DNA of 64,000 bases. It comes from Pinus tabuliformis (taxonomy: Eukaryota > Streptophyta > Pinopsida > Pinales > Pinaceae). A program made the position numbers and the translations under genes. The stretch's first letter is position 1. Each line of letters begins with the position of its first letter. Under the pieces are notes generated by a model. The model saw only the letters and a list, made by a program, of their open reading frames with translations, was not told the origin of the DNA and searched no databases. Shown here piece by piece: positions 32,924 through 43,882 of this stretch. The stretch covers positions 921,918,582 through 921,982,581 of the forward strand of contig CM062815.1 in the NCBI GenBank assembly GCA_031772625.1, given 5' to 3'.

Positions 32924-34288
32924 AATCAGAATCAAGCAATTGAGGAAAAAGAATGTTTTCAGGTATGTTAAGTTATATACGTGGGTTTAGTGTACAAAAA
33001 GAGCCTATAAGTATGCACACACTTTCACAAGAGGAAAAGCGCGTAGGGGATGGAAAATTAAGGAAATTAAGGTGAAAGAATACCAAGGTTCCATACCATG
33101 GTATTAGCCCACAATACTGAGCGGAATAACAGTTACTTGATCCTGTCCTCAAATACCGCACGTTCTAAGTGTTGTTTTGGTCCAAGGAATTGAGAAAGGC
33201 TAAAACTATATAAGGAGGAGAAGATAAAAGGGCTAAGAGCAGAAGGAATGAATATCTTATGAAGCACTAGATCAAAAGAAAATATGCATGTTATGAGTTT
33301 CTGATGCTTTGCTTTATTTGAACTAAGTATGCACCTGAGTGTTTGATGATGAATGAGACCTAATGATCGATCAGGATCATAGGACTTGAAATGAATTATA
33401 ACTGTATGATCTGATAATGGATGGGATAGATATGAATGTTAACGAATGTTTTATCCTTTATATGTCATGATTTGGGTATGTTTGAAGTCTAGAATAGCTA
33501 TGAATTTATAAGTAAGTAATTGCAGATCTATACGATGGTTTGGCTTGGTGAAGGCGCATATACATGCTGGTTCAACTCTTCCAAGTAGCATATGCAAAAG
33601 AAAATCATGTTGTTCAGGGATGATTGATCTATGTGATCAGTGCTGCTTTTTTACTAATTTTTGTCAATGATGTATTCATTAGATATGAAAGTAAAATTGA
33701 TTGTATAAGGAGATTGAGTCTGATTGATTGATTGATTGAGTAAGAAGGGTGATCCTTCCTGCTATCTGTTTAGAACTCTATAAATTGATGGTGGATCTTC
33801 AGAATGTCACTGATTGGTACACTTTGTGGTTCAGAGGTTTGATTCAGTATCTTCAGAGGTATATGGACGTTTAGTTAAAGGAAGTAGCGTATACATGTAG
33901 GTTGGCTTCATTGAAGTAGAGTATGCATTCTGACATAAGATTTTTGATGTTGTAGTTGGTTCTAGTTGTTGATGCAATGTTATGGATTTGTGTACTGGTT
34001 ACAATGATCTATCTGTTCCAGTTGATTGGTTGATTTTTTGATTAAGTATCGGTTGATTGATTTTTCAGTGATTTATTAATTCAGTAATTGATGATTGAGT
34101 GATTTAGATATGTTAGAGGTTTAAGTGATTGATTGATTCAGTTGTGGTTGATTCAGAGATTAATGATTTGGTTTCAGTTATATCAGAGTTGATGATTGGG
34201 TTTCAGTGATTGGTTGATGCAGATGTATTTATTGGATGTATTGCAGTGGTGATTGATTTTGATCTTAAATGTTACTGATGGGTCCAGT

Positions 34289-34622
34289 TGTTATGAAACC
34301 AGCTCAAGAAAAGGATAGAAGAGATAGATCAACGCCTTAGAATTCAACCTCTTCGAGGGGGCAACCTCCTTTACATTACATAAATGAGCAATTCTTGGAT
34401 GATACAAATGAAAAGACCTCCTTTCTATATATAGGATTCTAAGGGGTCATAACATAATTAGAGTCGACATAACAATAATAATGTAAGGGCACAATAATAA
34501 CAATAGTGGGCTTCTATGGGGCACAATAGTAACAATATGGGCACTACATGGGTACATCAATATAATAAGTGGGTTTTACTAATAACAATAAGGGGTTACA
34601 CTAGTAGTATAGGGGCCTAACA
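34289..34622 (-). repeat. 3' LTR of Element G
   Basis: 334 bp. A minus-strand TATATATA lies at 34426-34433 (plus-strand TCTATATATAGG), the promoter signal of the LTR. Confidence 0.9.
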
Positions 34623-34650
34623 TGCCCCTCTCCTTGAAAAAGCGTTGTCC

Positions 34651-34998
34651 TCAATGCTTGAGTAGTTCTTGATGCTTCTGTATAAAATTCTTGTCCTCCC
34701 ATGTGGAATCTTCAGTGGGTAAGTTCTTCCACTTGATGAGATACTCTGAAATTGATCTATTTCGTAGCTTTCGGGTTCTTGTTTCTGTGACTGCTCCAGC
34801 TTCCAATATGATTTTTCCTTCCTCTTCAATTTCTAGCAATATTGTTTGAATTGGGATCTTTTGAAACTTTTGAATAAGTGGCCATAATTCTTCATCCTTC
34901 TTCCATTCATCCCTTTCTTCATTTATCCAATCTAGTTGGATAATAAAAATAGCACAAAACAATGCTTCCACATCCTCATCCTTGAAGAGTCTTCCCAT
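34651..34998 (-). pseudogene. Chromodomain and linker fragment of Element G
   Basis: The N-terminal half (DWINEERDEWKKDEELWPLIQ) matches the linker after RNase H in Ty3/gypsy polyproteins. The C-terminal half, TRKLRNRSISEYLIKWKNLP then STWEDKNFI, is a chromodomain (Y-L-I-K-W-K and W-E-D-...-F), normally at the integrase C-terminus, where it directs integration to marked chromatin. Joining a post-RNase H linker straight to a chromodomain skips the whole integrase, so an internal deletion produced this order. The ORF is open for 115 codons. Confidence 0.8.
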
Positions 34999-35007
34999 TT
35001 GGTAAGG

Positions 35008-35562
35008 TCACCATTTTTTAAGTGCATGTAGTATTGCCAACATTTCCTTCTCATAAATAGCTTGCTTGAGATGTAGCAGTAAAAATACCCAATCACCTAC
35101 GTCAAAACATTTTTCACTACAATTTTGATCTACCTGTTGCTTCGTTTGATTTTGCACCAAAGTGACATAATCCTTTAAAAGTTGGAGAACTTGTTGTTGA
35201 TGCTCGATGTGATCTTTCACTGCTTGAACCTTTTTCTTCTTGATATGTCCTTCTATCTCTAGAGTTTGAGGAGTGGCAATTTCTTCCAATCCTTTACAAG
35301 ATATGGTCGGATTCATTTCTTGATGCTCGCTGTGATCTTTCACTTCTTGAACATTTTTCTTCTTGATATGTCCTTCTATCTTGATAGTTTGAGGAGTGGT
35401 AATTTCGACCAATGAATTACAAGATATGGTTGGTTTCATTTCTTCTTTCTCGATGTGATCTTTCACTTCTTGCACATTTTTATTCTTGATATGTCCTTCT
35501 ATCTTAAGAGTTTGAGGAGTGGTAATTCTTGCCAATGCTTTACAAGATATGGTCTGATTCAT
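35008..35562 (-). pseudogene. Tandem 41-residue repeats fused to integrase C-terminus and RNase H scrap (Element G)
   Basis: An open 184-codon frame has three tandem copies of a roughly 41-residue unit (ITTPQTLKIEGHIKNKNVQE and variants; DNA period about 123 bp, roughly 35190-35560). The last unit runs into VKDHIEHQQQVLQLLKDYV and DVGDWVFLLL, which belong to the integrase C-terminal region. It is joined directly to YEKEMLAILHALKKW, an RNase H motif that normally lies hundreds of residues upstream of integrase. The order is therefore rearranged relative to any functional Ty3/gypsy element. Whether the protein is made is unknown. Confidence 0.75.
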
Positions 35563-35643
35563 TTCTTCTTTCTCTAGGGTGGGGTCCAGGTGTATATCCT
35601 CTTCTTTTGATGTTTCTTGATCCTTTTCTTCCTCCTCTTCTTA

Positions 35644-36393
35644 TTATATGTAAAATAATTTCTTCTCAGCACACTTATGACCTTTAATGCATTTGCTATC
35701 ACAATTGTAACAAAGCCCTTTTTCTCTTTTTTCTTCCAATTGTTGTGGTGTAACCCTTGTAGGTTGTGGAAGGCTAGGAGAAACAACACTTCCATCTTTA
35801 TAGTTGTGAGGGGTATGCTTCCTGGTTTCCATAATTTTGCATTCCACTATGTCACAAAGCCCTTTTACTCTTTTCAATTGTTGTGGTTTTGCTCTAAAGA
35901 AGGTGTTGATCTTTGTATCCTCATAATGTGCTACCATTTCCTCCGTGAAAATTGGCCACGTAACAAGTTGTTTACGAGAACAAAGCCCTTCGTACCATAA
36001 AAATTGATTCGGTTCTAAATATGAAGATGCAATACATACCTTTTGTAATAGTGGTACACCATGTAGATCAAAATATTGCTCCATCTAAAGTATCCAATTT
36101 ACCGGATCCTTGCCATCAAACTTCATCATCTTGCTTTTTCTTGATTTTAGGAGCTCAATCTTGAAACGACTGTAACTATGTACTTTCGGATCTTTAAGTT
36201 GTGAAATTATGACCTGTAGTAGCACTCTGTGTCCTCTTTCCAATGCCACCAGTCTAATCCAAATTGGATTCTCCAAGAAAGAGTTATGCACAATCTCCCA
36301 AGATGACCGGATTATAGACCTTTCAAGAAGAGCGAACTTGTATGAAGTGCCACGTGTCACTGTTTCGACCTTTGGCTCTGAAAATATATACAA
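35644..36393 (-). pseudogene. gag: Internally deleted Gag with zinc knuckle (Element G)
   Basis: 36393-36085 ends with FDGKDPVNWIL and a stop. The same phase continues from 36084 with MEQYFDLHGVPLLQKV and YLEPNQFLWYEGLCSR, the start of the Ty3/gypsy capsid domain. The capsid is cut short after about 60 residues, and the frame jumps to a linker and the modified knuckle CYNCDSKCIKGHKC (about 35690-35645). Much of the capsid is therefore missing. Confidence 0.78.
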
Positions 36394-36715
36394 GAAACTA
36401 CAGTCTGTCCTCTTTCTGTACCTTCTTACGAATTTTCAATTTTATGCTCAGAGAGAAAGTTATGACGATTTTCCCAAAGTCACCTGTTTGGAATGTAATT
36501 CAGGAGTCTGCAAAAATACCAATTTCCTTAGATCATATCTCCGTAAATGTATCGTGAAAAGCTCTGAAATGTGGATCCAATATTCAGCGCGATGTCTTCT
36601 CAAATGGGTTTTTTTTGTAGCTTCTGAAACGTCGCAGAAAAAAAGTTATAGCAAAACTTCCACGATGACCTGTTTGGATCAGCAAAACCCTAGAATCCAA
36701 AGCTCTGATATCAAA

Positions 36716-37049
36716 TGTTATGAAACCAGCTCAAGAAAAAGATAGAAAAGATAGATCAACGCCTTAGAATTCAGCCTCTTCGAGGGGGAAACCTCCTTTA
36801 CATTACATAAATGAGCAATTCTTGGATGATACAAATGAAAAGACCTCATTTCTATATATAGGATTCTAAGGGGTCATAACATAATTAGAGCAGACATAAC
36901 AATAATAATGTAAGGGCACAATAATAACAATAGTGGGCTTCTGTGGGGCACAATAGTAACAATATGGGCACTACATGGGTACATCAATATAATAAGTGGG
37001 TTTTACTAATAACAATAAGGGGTTACACTAATAGTATAGGGGCCTAACA
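36716..37049 (-). repeat. 5' LTR of Element G
   Basis: 334 bp, about 97 percent identical by eye to the 3' LTR. The primer site complement GCTCTGATATCA is at 36702-36713. Confidence 0.9.
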
Positions 37050-37338
37050 CCAGTATGAAAATTTGATGAAATGTGGCCTTCATAGTGTGTTGTTGTGTAC
37101 CAGGAGTATCCAGTCTAAAAATTGATGAAACGTGGTCTGTGGAGGATACTGAGGGTTGGAGCCTTGAGTGAGGAAATCAAAGCTTCCTACCAGTAGTGGC
37201 TAGTGATTATATCAGGGGTTGGATCTCCTTTCCAGTAGGAGATGGAGAACGAGTGAAGTTCGTAGGTCAATGCCTATGTACTGGTAAACCTATTAGCCAG
37301 TACAAGAGCTAAGGGGTTGTATCTCCCTTCCAGTATAA

Positions 37339-38337
37339 TGTAGAAATTCTCACTGTAGATTAAATTGATTATGCAATGTACTAAAGAACAATACTTAATC
37401 TACTTCTACAATCAAACTTGTGGAAGCTTAATTGATTTTGAGAAAGATCAAGCAGAACACATATAATAGAGAAGAAGATTCAATCACACATGAAACATAG
37501 AAGAATACTCGGGGGAAAGCCTCAACTAAAAACCTCGCTATCTGTATTGTCATACAAGTGGAAATATCTCAGGATTACACAAAGCTTTAGCTCTCAAGCT
37601 ATCCAGCTCTCAGTATAATCCCTCATTGTTTCTCATAGACAGAATAGACAACACATATGCCTTCCTTTAGTCCTCCAAGCCTCCTATTTCATTGCACAGT
37701 TTCTCCAGGGTCCTCCAGTTGTATCCTATGTGATTCTCACCTCCCACATTGCTCTGACCTCTAAAATAACTGCGCAATCCTGAAGGAAGGAATTCCTTCT
37801 ACATGCAAGAGATATCCTCAAGGGAATATTCCTGACACTAATAGTACATTGTCCCATCCTTTGATCTCAACTGGGTCTCTGTTTGAACTCACATGCATGA
37901 GTTATTTATAAGAGATTATACAGTTATCTGAAGTACACTAGTTTCATGCATGCATGCATTGACTAATTGAACTCACAATTAGTTCAACAAACTGTTGCAA
38001 CTAATACAACTGGACTTAACTCATTTAACTGAGCTAACTAATTACAACTCAAAGTACAACTCATCCTGATATCCTTAATTAAGGGATAACTTCCTCAATC
38101 AAAGGGATAACTATTGCATGTCTTCACATAGACTTCATGTTTGATTTTATCTATCTAATTAACTCAAGATGAATTAATTAATTATTTTACAAACAACTGT
38201 TGAGCTCAAATTGAATTTTAATTCACAATTTTAATTTAGGGACTAATTAAAATTGGAATGTATCCTGAAATGCTATCTACAGGAATGCTATTTTTAGAAT
38301 TTCTATTTTTTATCATTTCTTGTTGCTATTTTCAACA
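37339..38337 (-). repeat. 3' LTR of Element H
   Basis: 999 bp. The minus-strand TATAAATA at 37913-37920 is the likely promoter box. Confidence 0.9.
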
Positions 38338-40058
38338 CTCCCTCTCAACAAGAAAGGGATTATCTGTCACCCCAATCCTATCTCTGTGGAACTCGAATTT
38401 GCATTTTGACAATGCCTTAGTCAAAATGTCTGCATCTTGCTCCTCGGTCGAAACATACTGCAACAACATGATCCTCTTCACCACACAGTCTCGAAGATGA
38501 TGATACCAGATATTGATGTGCTTGGACCTGTCATGAAATACTGGATTCTTAGAGAGTTTGATACAACTTTGATTATCACAATAGATCACAGTTGGATCCA
38601 TCCTCTGATCAAACAATCCAACTAGAATTTTCCACATCCAAATGGCCTCACATGCTCCCTGGCTGGCAACCATGTATTCAGCCTCTGCTGAGCTAAGTGA
38701 AACTAACCTCTGTTTCCTGTTGTACCAAGAAATTGCAGCTGAACGAAGGTTGAAAAATCCTCCTGAAGTGCTCTTTCAATCTGATGGACTCCCTTCCTAA
38801 TCTGCATCTGTGAAGCCCTAAAGCTTCACTCCCTCTATCTGTTTGAACCATAATCCATACTGAGATGTGCCTTTGAGGTATCTTAGCACATGATTATGTA
38901 CCTTCTAAAACAGATTGGTAGGATGAACCATAGCTTGACTCAGTTGGTTCACCGAAAAGTACAAATATAGTCATGTGTTCACTAAATACATCAATGAACC
39001 CACAAGCTGCCAATATATAGTAGTGCTACTACCTCACCTGAAGTAGCATCCTCCTTCCTCCAGTTACCTGCTAGAGGAGTCTGTATGGGCTTGCACTTCT
39101 CCATGTGGAATCTCCTGATTATCTCGTTGGCATACTTGCCTTGAGACACAAACACTTCCCCATCCTTCTGCCACACTTCCATGCCTAGAAAGTAGTGCAT
39201 GAGATCCATGTCTTTCATCTCGAACTCCATTGCAAGGTCCTCCTTGCAAGACTTGATCAATTGATCATCACCTATCAATATCAGATCATCAACATAAAGA
39301 ACAATGATCAATGGCTTACCTTCTACCATGATGTGGTATAGGTTCGCATCCACTTCACTCTTTGTGAAGCCCAACCCGGTGAAATAGATGTCGATCCTGG
39401 TGTACCAAGCATGAGGTTCTTGCTTCAGCCCATACAAAGCTCTCTTGAGTTGGCACACATGCGACTCATGATCGAAGGTCTCAAATCCTCTTGGCTTCTC
39501 TATGTACACCTCTTCCTCAATCTTGCCATTGAGGAAAGCAGTCTTCACATCCATTTGATGGATCTTCCAACCCATCTGTGTTGATTGTGCCAACATCGAT
39601 CTGATAGATGAGTACCTTGCTACAAGAGCAAAAGTCTCATCATAGTCGATCCCCTTGAACTATGAGAAACCATGGGAAACAAACCTTTCCTTATGTTTCT
39701 CCACACTACCATCAGCTGCTTGCTTTACCTTGTAAAGCCATCGGGAACTCACTACTGACTTGTTCTTTGGTCTTGAAACAACATCCCAAACATTGTTCCA
39801 AACTATGGAGTCATACTCCTCCACCATAGCATCAACCCAGGCTGGCTGCTGCACTGCTTCCTCAAAGGAAGATGGTTTGATCTCTATACATTCCCCAACT
39901 AGGGCCATGTAACCAGTGTACCGCTCATGTGACCTCCTCTGTCTATGCCAAGAATATGGTTGTCCCACATTCTCTCTCGCATCCATCAACAATATGTCAG
40001 CTTCCCTTGAGCGTTTTCGTCCATCTCTGGAAGACTCTACATGATTGCATGTCTCCAC
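38332..40058 (-). pseudogene. pol: Copia reverse transcriptase and RNase H of Element H
   Basis: RT begins near 39850 (AWVDAMVEEYDSIVWNNVWDVV), breaks at about 39657, and continues in 39596-38991 with QMDVKTAFLNGKIEEEVYIE, LKRALYGLKQEPHAWY and the catalytic YVDD (VLYVDDLILIGDD). RNase H appears at 38673-38332 with VASQGACEAIWMW, VIYCDNQSCIKLSKNP and DRSKHI, and runs to the 3' LTR. The stretch 38990-38674 between them is broken by stops. This copy cannot encode a working enzyme. Confidence 0.87.
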
Positions 40059-40094
40059 TCCTAGATCCTCTGCATGTGGCTACTCCGCATCAGT

Positions 40095-41138
40095 CTAAGG
40101 CTCCTTCTCCTTAGGAACCAAAAATTCCTCCTCTGCATGCAACTTGAGCTCCCTCTCAAGGGAAACTCGCATGACCTTTTGCTCATCGAACTTTAGATCT
40201 CTGCGTAGCACTATCCTCTGACTGGTAGGCAAGAACACCCAATAGTTGTGGGGTGTATCAGTGTACACCACAAGTATCCCCAACTCTGTTGTTAGATCTA
40301 GCTTCTTCCGAGCATATTTGGTCACATGGAAAAATACCGATCAGCTAAAGATCTTGAAGTGACTCACATCTTGTCTCTTCCCGTAGAAGGCCTCCTCAGG
40401 TGTCTTCATCCCCAGTATGAAATGTGGGATTCTATTTTGCAAGTATACCGTTGTATTGCATGCCTCAACCCACAAATTAAGTGGTAGGCCTTGGTCATGC
40501 AGCATCACTTGAGCTACTCCCACAATCGTTATGTTCTTCCTTTTAGCCACTCCATTCTGCTGTGGGTTATGGGGTGTCATCAACTCCTGTTTAATTCCTT
40601 CTGTTGTACAGAAGTCCTTAAACTCTTGAGAGACATACTCTCCACCATTGTCGCTTCACAAGGCCCTTATCTTCTTTCTTGATTCTTTCTCTACCAAGGC
40701 TTTGAACTCACAAAACCTTGAGAAGGTTTGATCCTTCTTCTGCATGAAATAGATCCAGCATCTACGAGAAAAATCATCAATGAAAATAACATAGTACCTT
40801 TTTTTAACGATGGAGGCTGTCGAGAATGGTCCACACACATCTGTATGAACTCGCTCTAGGATTGCTCTAGCTCGACTGTCTCGATCCTGAAAGGAAGATT
40901 TTGCATACTTACCTAAGGTACAACCTTTGCATGTATCCACTTGCTCCAGTTTACCCTTGGGAAGTCCAGTAGAAATCTGATGCATGATCTTCAAGGCCCC
41001 ATGGTGCAAGTGGCACAATATTCTATGCCATAGCTTGCCAATGTCTTGGCTTTGCACCAAATCTTCTTTGGAACTCAATGCAGCATAGTCATCTACCTCC
41101 ATCTTGTAGAGATTCTTCACTTGAATCCCAATCCTCAT
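40095..41138 (-). pseudogene. pol: Copia integrase of Element H
   Basis: 41138-40656 holds the HHCC-like region (HRILCHLHHGALKIMH, CKGCTLGK) and the core with HTDVCGPFST and FIDDFSRRCWIYFM. The second and third acidic residues lie around a break at 40650-40590, followed by PHNPQQNGVAKRKN, in which the usual Glu of V-A-E-R is Lys. 40325-40095 is the C-terminal domain, with HNYWVFLPTSQRIV-type sequence. The catalytic Glu change and several stops indicate loss of function. Confidence 0.83.
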
Positions 41139-42310
41139 GGTCTATCCTGTGCCGATGTGTCTCAGGAATGCCTTTCCTTTACTAAAGACTACATCATAGC
41201 CTTTGTCTTCCAACATAGTGACGGATACCAGGTTCTTCTTTAGTCTAGGCACATACTTTACATCAGTCAGGATGAGAGGAGCTCCATGCTCCCTTTGAAA
41301 CACAACTGTGCCTTCACCTAAAACATGGTACTTTCCATCATCGCCCATCTGCATGCGCATCTGGAGGTCCTTCTCCTCCAAGGTACTGAATAAACTCTTG
41401 TTTTCGAACATGTGGAATGAGGCTCCACTGTCTAGGTACCAAACACAACCCACCGTTGATGAAACCATGCATGCGATGAGGGTGAAGTCCAATTCGAACT
41501 GTGAGGCTAGTGCCTCGTCGTCTGATCCTTTTGAGGATCCCTTCTTGGATTTCTTCTGTGGACAATTTGTTGCATATGGCCCACCTCATGACAATGAAAG
41601 CATCATACTTTCGATTTTTCAATCTTCTTCCCACCATGGGAAGAACTTGATTTGGAATGGGAAACCTTCCCTTTCCATTTCCTCGCCTTACTCGCTAAGG
41701 CTAGATTTTCTTCATCATCATGCTTTGATGAAGAACCATCTTTGGTGCTTCTCCTAATCTCCTTCTACGTCAAATCCGACCACAGTCATTCCCAATCTGG
41801 CAGTTTCTCTCTTCCATTTACTGAGTCTTGGTAGCTATGCCAACTCTTAGGAAGACTGAGGAGAGAAAGACTCACCATGTCGTCATCGGCTATCGTGATT
41901 CCTACACTTCCAAGCTCATCCCTGTAGGTGGTGAGCTTGTTCAGATATGTATAGATCATGTCACCCTTTTCACACTTGATTTTCCAAAGCTTGTCTTTTA
42001 GTGCCAGCTTCCTCTGATCAATGTTGTTCTGATATAGATCCTTGAAGGTTTTCCACATTGAAAATAGTGTCTCCTTCCCATGGAGACTCAAGACAATGTG
42101 GTCTCAAACTCCCTCTAGAAGAATCCTCCTCGCTCTAGCCACACATTTCTTCCATTCCACCAAATATTGGGCATTAGCATTTGTTGGCTTGGGGACTTAT
42201 TGATCAATGAAGTCCTTCAAACCATTGTCCTCTAATACCGCTTCCATGCGATCCTTCCAGGCTATATAATTGAAGCTGCCATCTAGGGCATACTCGAGTC
42301 TCAAACTATT
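41139..42310 (-). pseudogene. gag: Copia Gag and protease of Element H
   Basis: The capsid (42091-41786) is a UBN2-type Gag with LALKDKLWKIKCEKGDMIYT and SLPKSWHSYQDS. The zinc knuckle near 41600 (CFHCHEVGH) loses its last Cys through a one-base deletion. Protease starts in 41492-41142 with VWYLDSGASFHMF (D-S-G-A). An upstream start near 42320 is broken by stops. Confidence 0.83.
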
Positions 42311-42435
42311 GAACACCATTGGTGAAATTCGAGATGTGATAAGAATTTGATTTCTATAATCAAGAACTTCAACCTTCGAACTTCTCCCTTCTTTATATAA
42401 TATTCTCTGCTTTTATCACCTTTTCTCTAATACCA

Positions 42436-43419
42436 TGTAGAAATTCTCACTGTAGATTAAACCGATTATGCAATGTACTAAAGAAAAATAATTAATCAAA
42501 TTCTACAATCAAACTTGCGGAAGCTTAGTCGATTTTGAGCAAGATCAACCAGAACACATATAACAGAGAAGAAGATTCAATCACACATGAAACATAGAAG
42601 AATACTCTGGGGAAAGCCTTAGCTAAAAACCCCGCTAGCTGTATTATCATACAAGTGGAAATATCTCAGGATTACACAAAGCTTTACCTCTCAATCTATC
42701 CAGCTCTCAGTATAATCCCTCACTGCTACTCATAGACAGAATAGACAGCACATATGCCTTCCTTCAGTCCTCCAAGCCTCCTATTTCCTTGCGCAGTTTC
42801 TCTTGGGTCCTCCAGCTGTATCTTGTTTGATTCTCACCTCACACGCTGCTCTGACCTCTGAAATAACTGCGCAATCCTAAAGGAAAGAATTCCTTTTGCA
42901 TGCAAGAGATATTCTCAAGGGAATATTCCTGCAACTAATAGTACACTATCCCATCCTTTGATCTCAACTGGGTCTCTGTTTGAACTAACATGCATGAGTT
43001 ATTTATGAGAGAATAGTCAGTTATCTGAAGTACACTAGTTGCATGTATGCATGCATTGACTAACTGAACTCACAATCAGTTCCAAAAACTGTTGGAACTA
43101 TTCTAACTGGACTTAACTCAGTTAACTGAGCTAACTAATTACAACTCAAAGTAAAACTCATCCTGATCTCCTTAATTAAGGGATAACTTCCTCAATCAAA
43201 GGGATAATTGTTGCATGTCTTCACATAGACTTCATGTTTGATTTTCTCTAACTAATTAACTCAAGATGAATTAATTAATTATTTTAAAAATAGCTGTTGA
43301 GCTCAAATTCGAATTTTAGTTCAAAATTTTAATTTAGAGAGTAATTAAAATTAGAATGTATCCCAAAATTCTATCTATAGGAATGCTATTTTTAGCATTT
43401 CTTGTTGCTATTTTCAACA
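42436..43419 (-). repeat. 5' LTR of Element H
   Basis: 984 bp, preceded on the plus strand by the primer-site complement CTCTAATACCA. Confidence 0.9.
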
Positions 43420-43882
43420 TATAAGCTGGATAATGAGAGAAGGTTATAGCCTTTTGAAGGTGGGTGCCTACGTAGTGGTATGATTTTGCACCAGTACAAT
43501 ATTGTAAACAACTTATTCTTTATATTAAAAAGAAGACAAAGACAATAACAACATGTGGTTTTTCTCCCGCATTGGGTTTCCACCTTAAATCTTGGTGTTC
43601 ATGTGTTTTTCTTATGTGTGATGGTTTTTTCTATTATTACTGAACATGGTTACTGTTTAATGTTTAATAAAGTATTAATGCACTGATTAAATATCAACAT
43701 ATGATGAATTAACTGAATCATAAGCTCCTTGGATATACGATGGTTGCCTTAAGAACAGTGGTGTGCACACACGAGTTCCCTTCACTTGAAGTAGTGTATA
43801 TAAATATGATTATGAAATGAAAAGGTTATTGATTTGTAAATACTGATTCACCCCTCCCCCCCTCTCAATATTGTTCCCAACA

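Larger units (their letters stand above)
34289..37049 (-). mobile_element. Element G: 2.76-kb rearranged non-autonomous chromovirus
   Basis: Two 334-bp LTRs (34289-34622 and 36716-37049; TGTTATGAAACC...GGCCTAACA) are flanked by a perfect 5-bp duplication CCAGT (34284-34288 and 37050-37054). The primer site on the minus strand reads TGATATCAGAGC at 36702-36713, and a polypurine tract lies at 34623-34636. The LTRs differ at about nine positions by eye. The 2.1-kb interior keeps parts of Gag, a zinc knuckle, tandem repeats, the integrase C-terminus, a scrap of RNase H and a chromodomain, in scrambled order. Protease, RT and the integrase core are absent. Confidence 0.93.
37339..43419 (-). mobile_element. 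Element H: decayed full-length Ty1/copia element
   Basis: LTRs at 37339-38337 (999 bp) and 42436-43419 (984 bp), TGTAGAAATTC...TTTTCAACA, are flanked by a perfect TATAA duplication (37334-37338 and 43420-43424). Minus-strand gene order is gag, protease, integrase, RT, RNase H. Multiple stops and frameshifts are present. The primer site on the minus strand is TGGTATTAGAG (42425-42435), directly against the 5' LTR. The polypurine tract complement CTCCCTCTCAAC follows the 3' LTR at 38338. The LTRs differ by several percent, so it is older than G. Confidence 0.93.
28603..43882 (+). repeat. LTR B of the scaffold element, interrupted by three insertions
   Basis: Four pieces (28603-28995, 32924-34288, 37050-37338, 43420-43882) add up to about 2.5 kb, the length of LTR A, and run in the same order. 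It begins TGTTGGCATTATG and ends TGTTCCCAACA. The TATA box is kept at 33207-33213. The three insertions are B-insert, G and H. Confidence 0.88.

Noticed and set aside
36209..36745. Plus-strand 178-aa ORF in Element G leader region
   Set aside because: It is antisense to the Gag start and primer-site region of a minus-strand element; no domain recognised.
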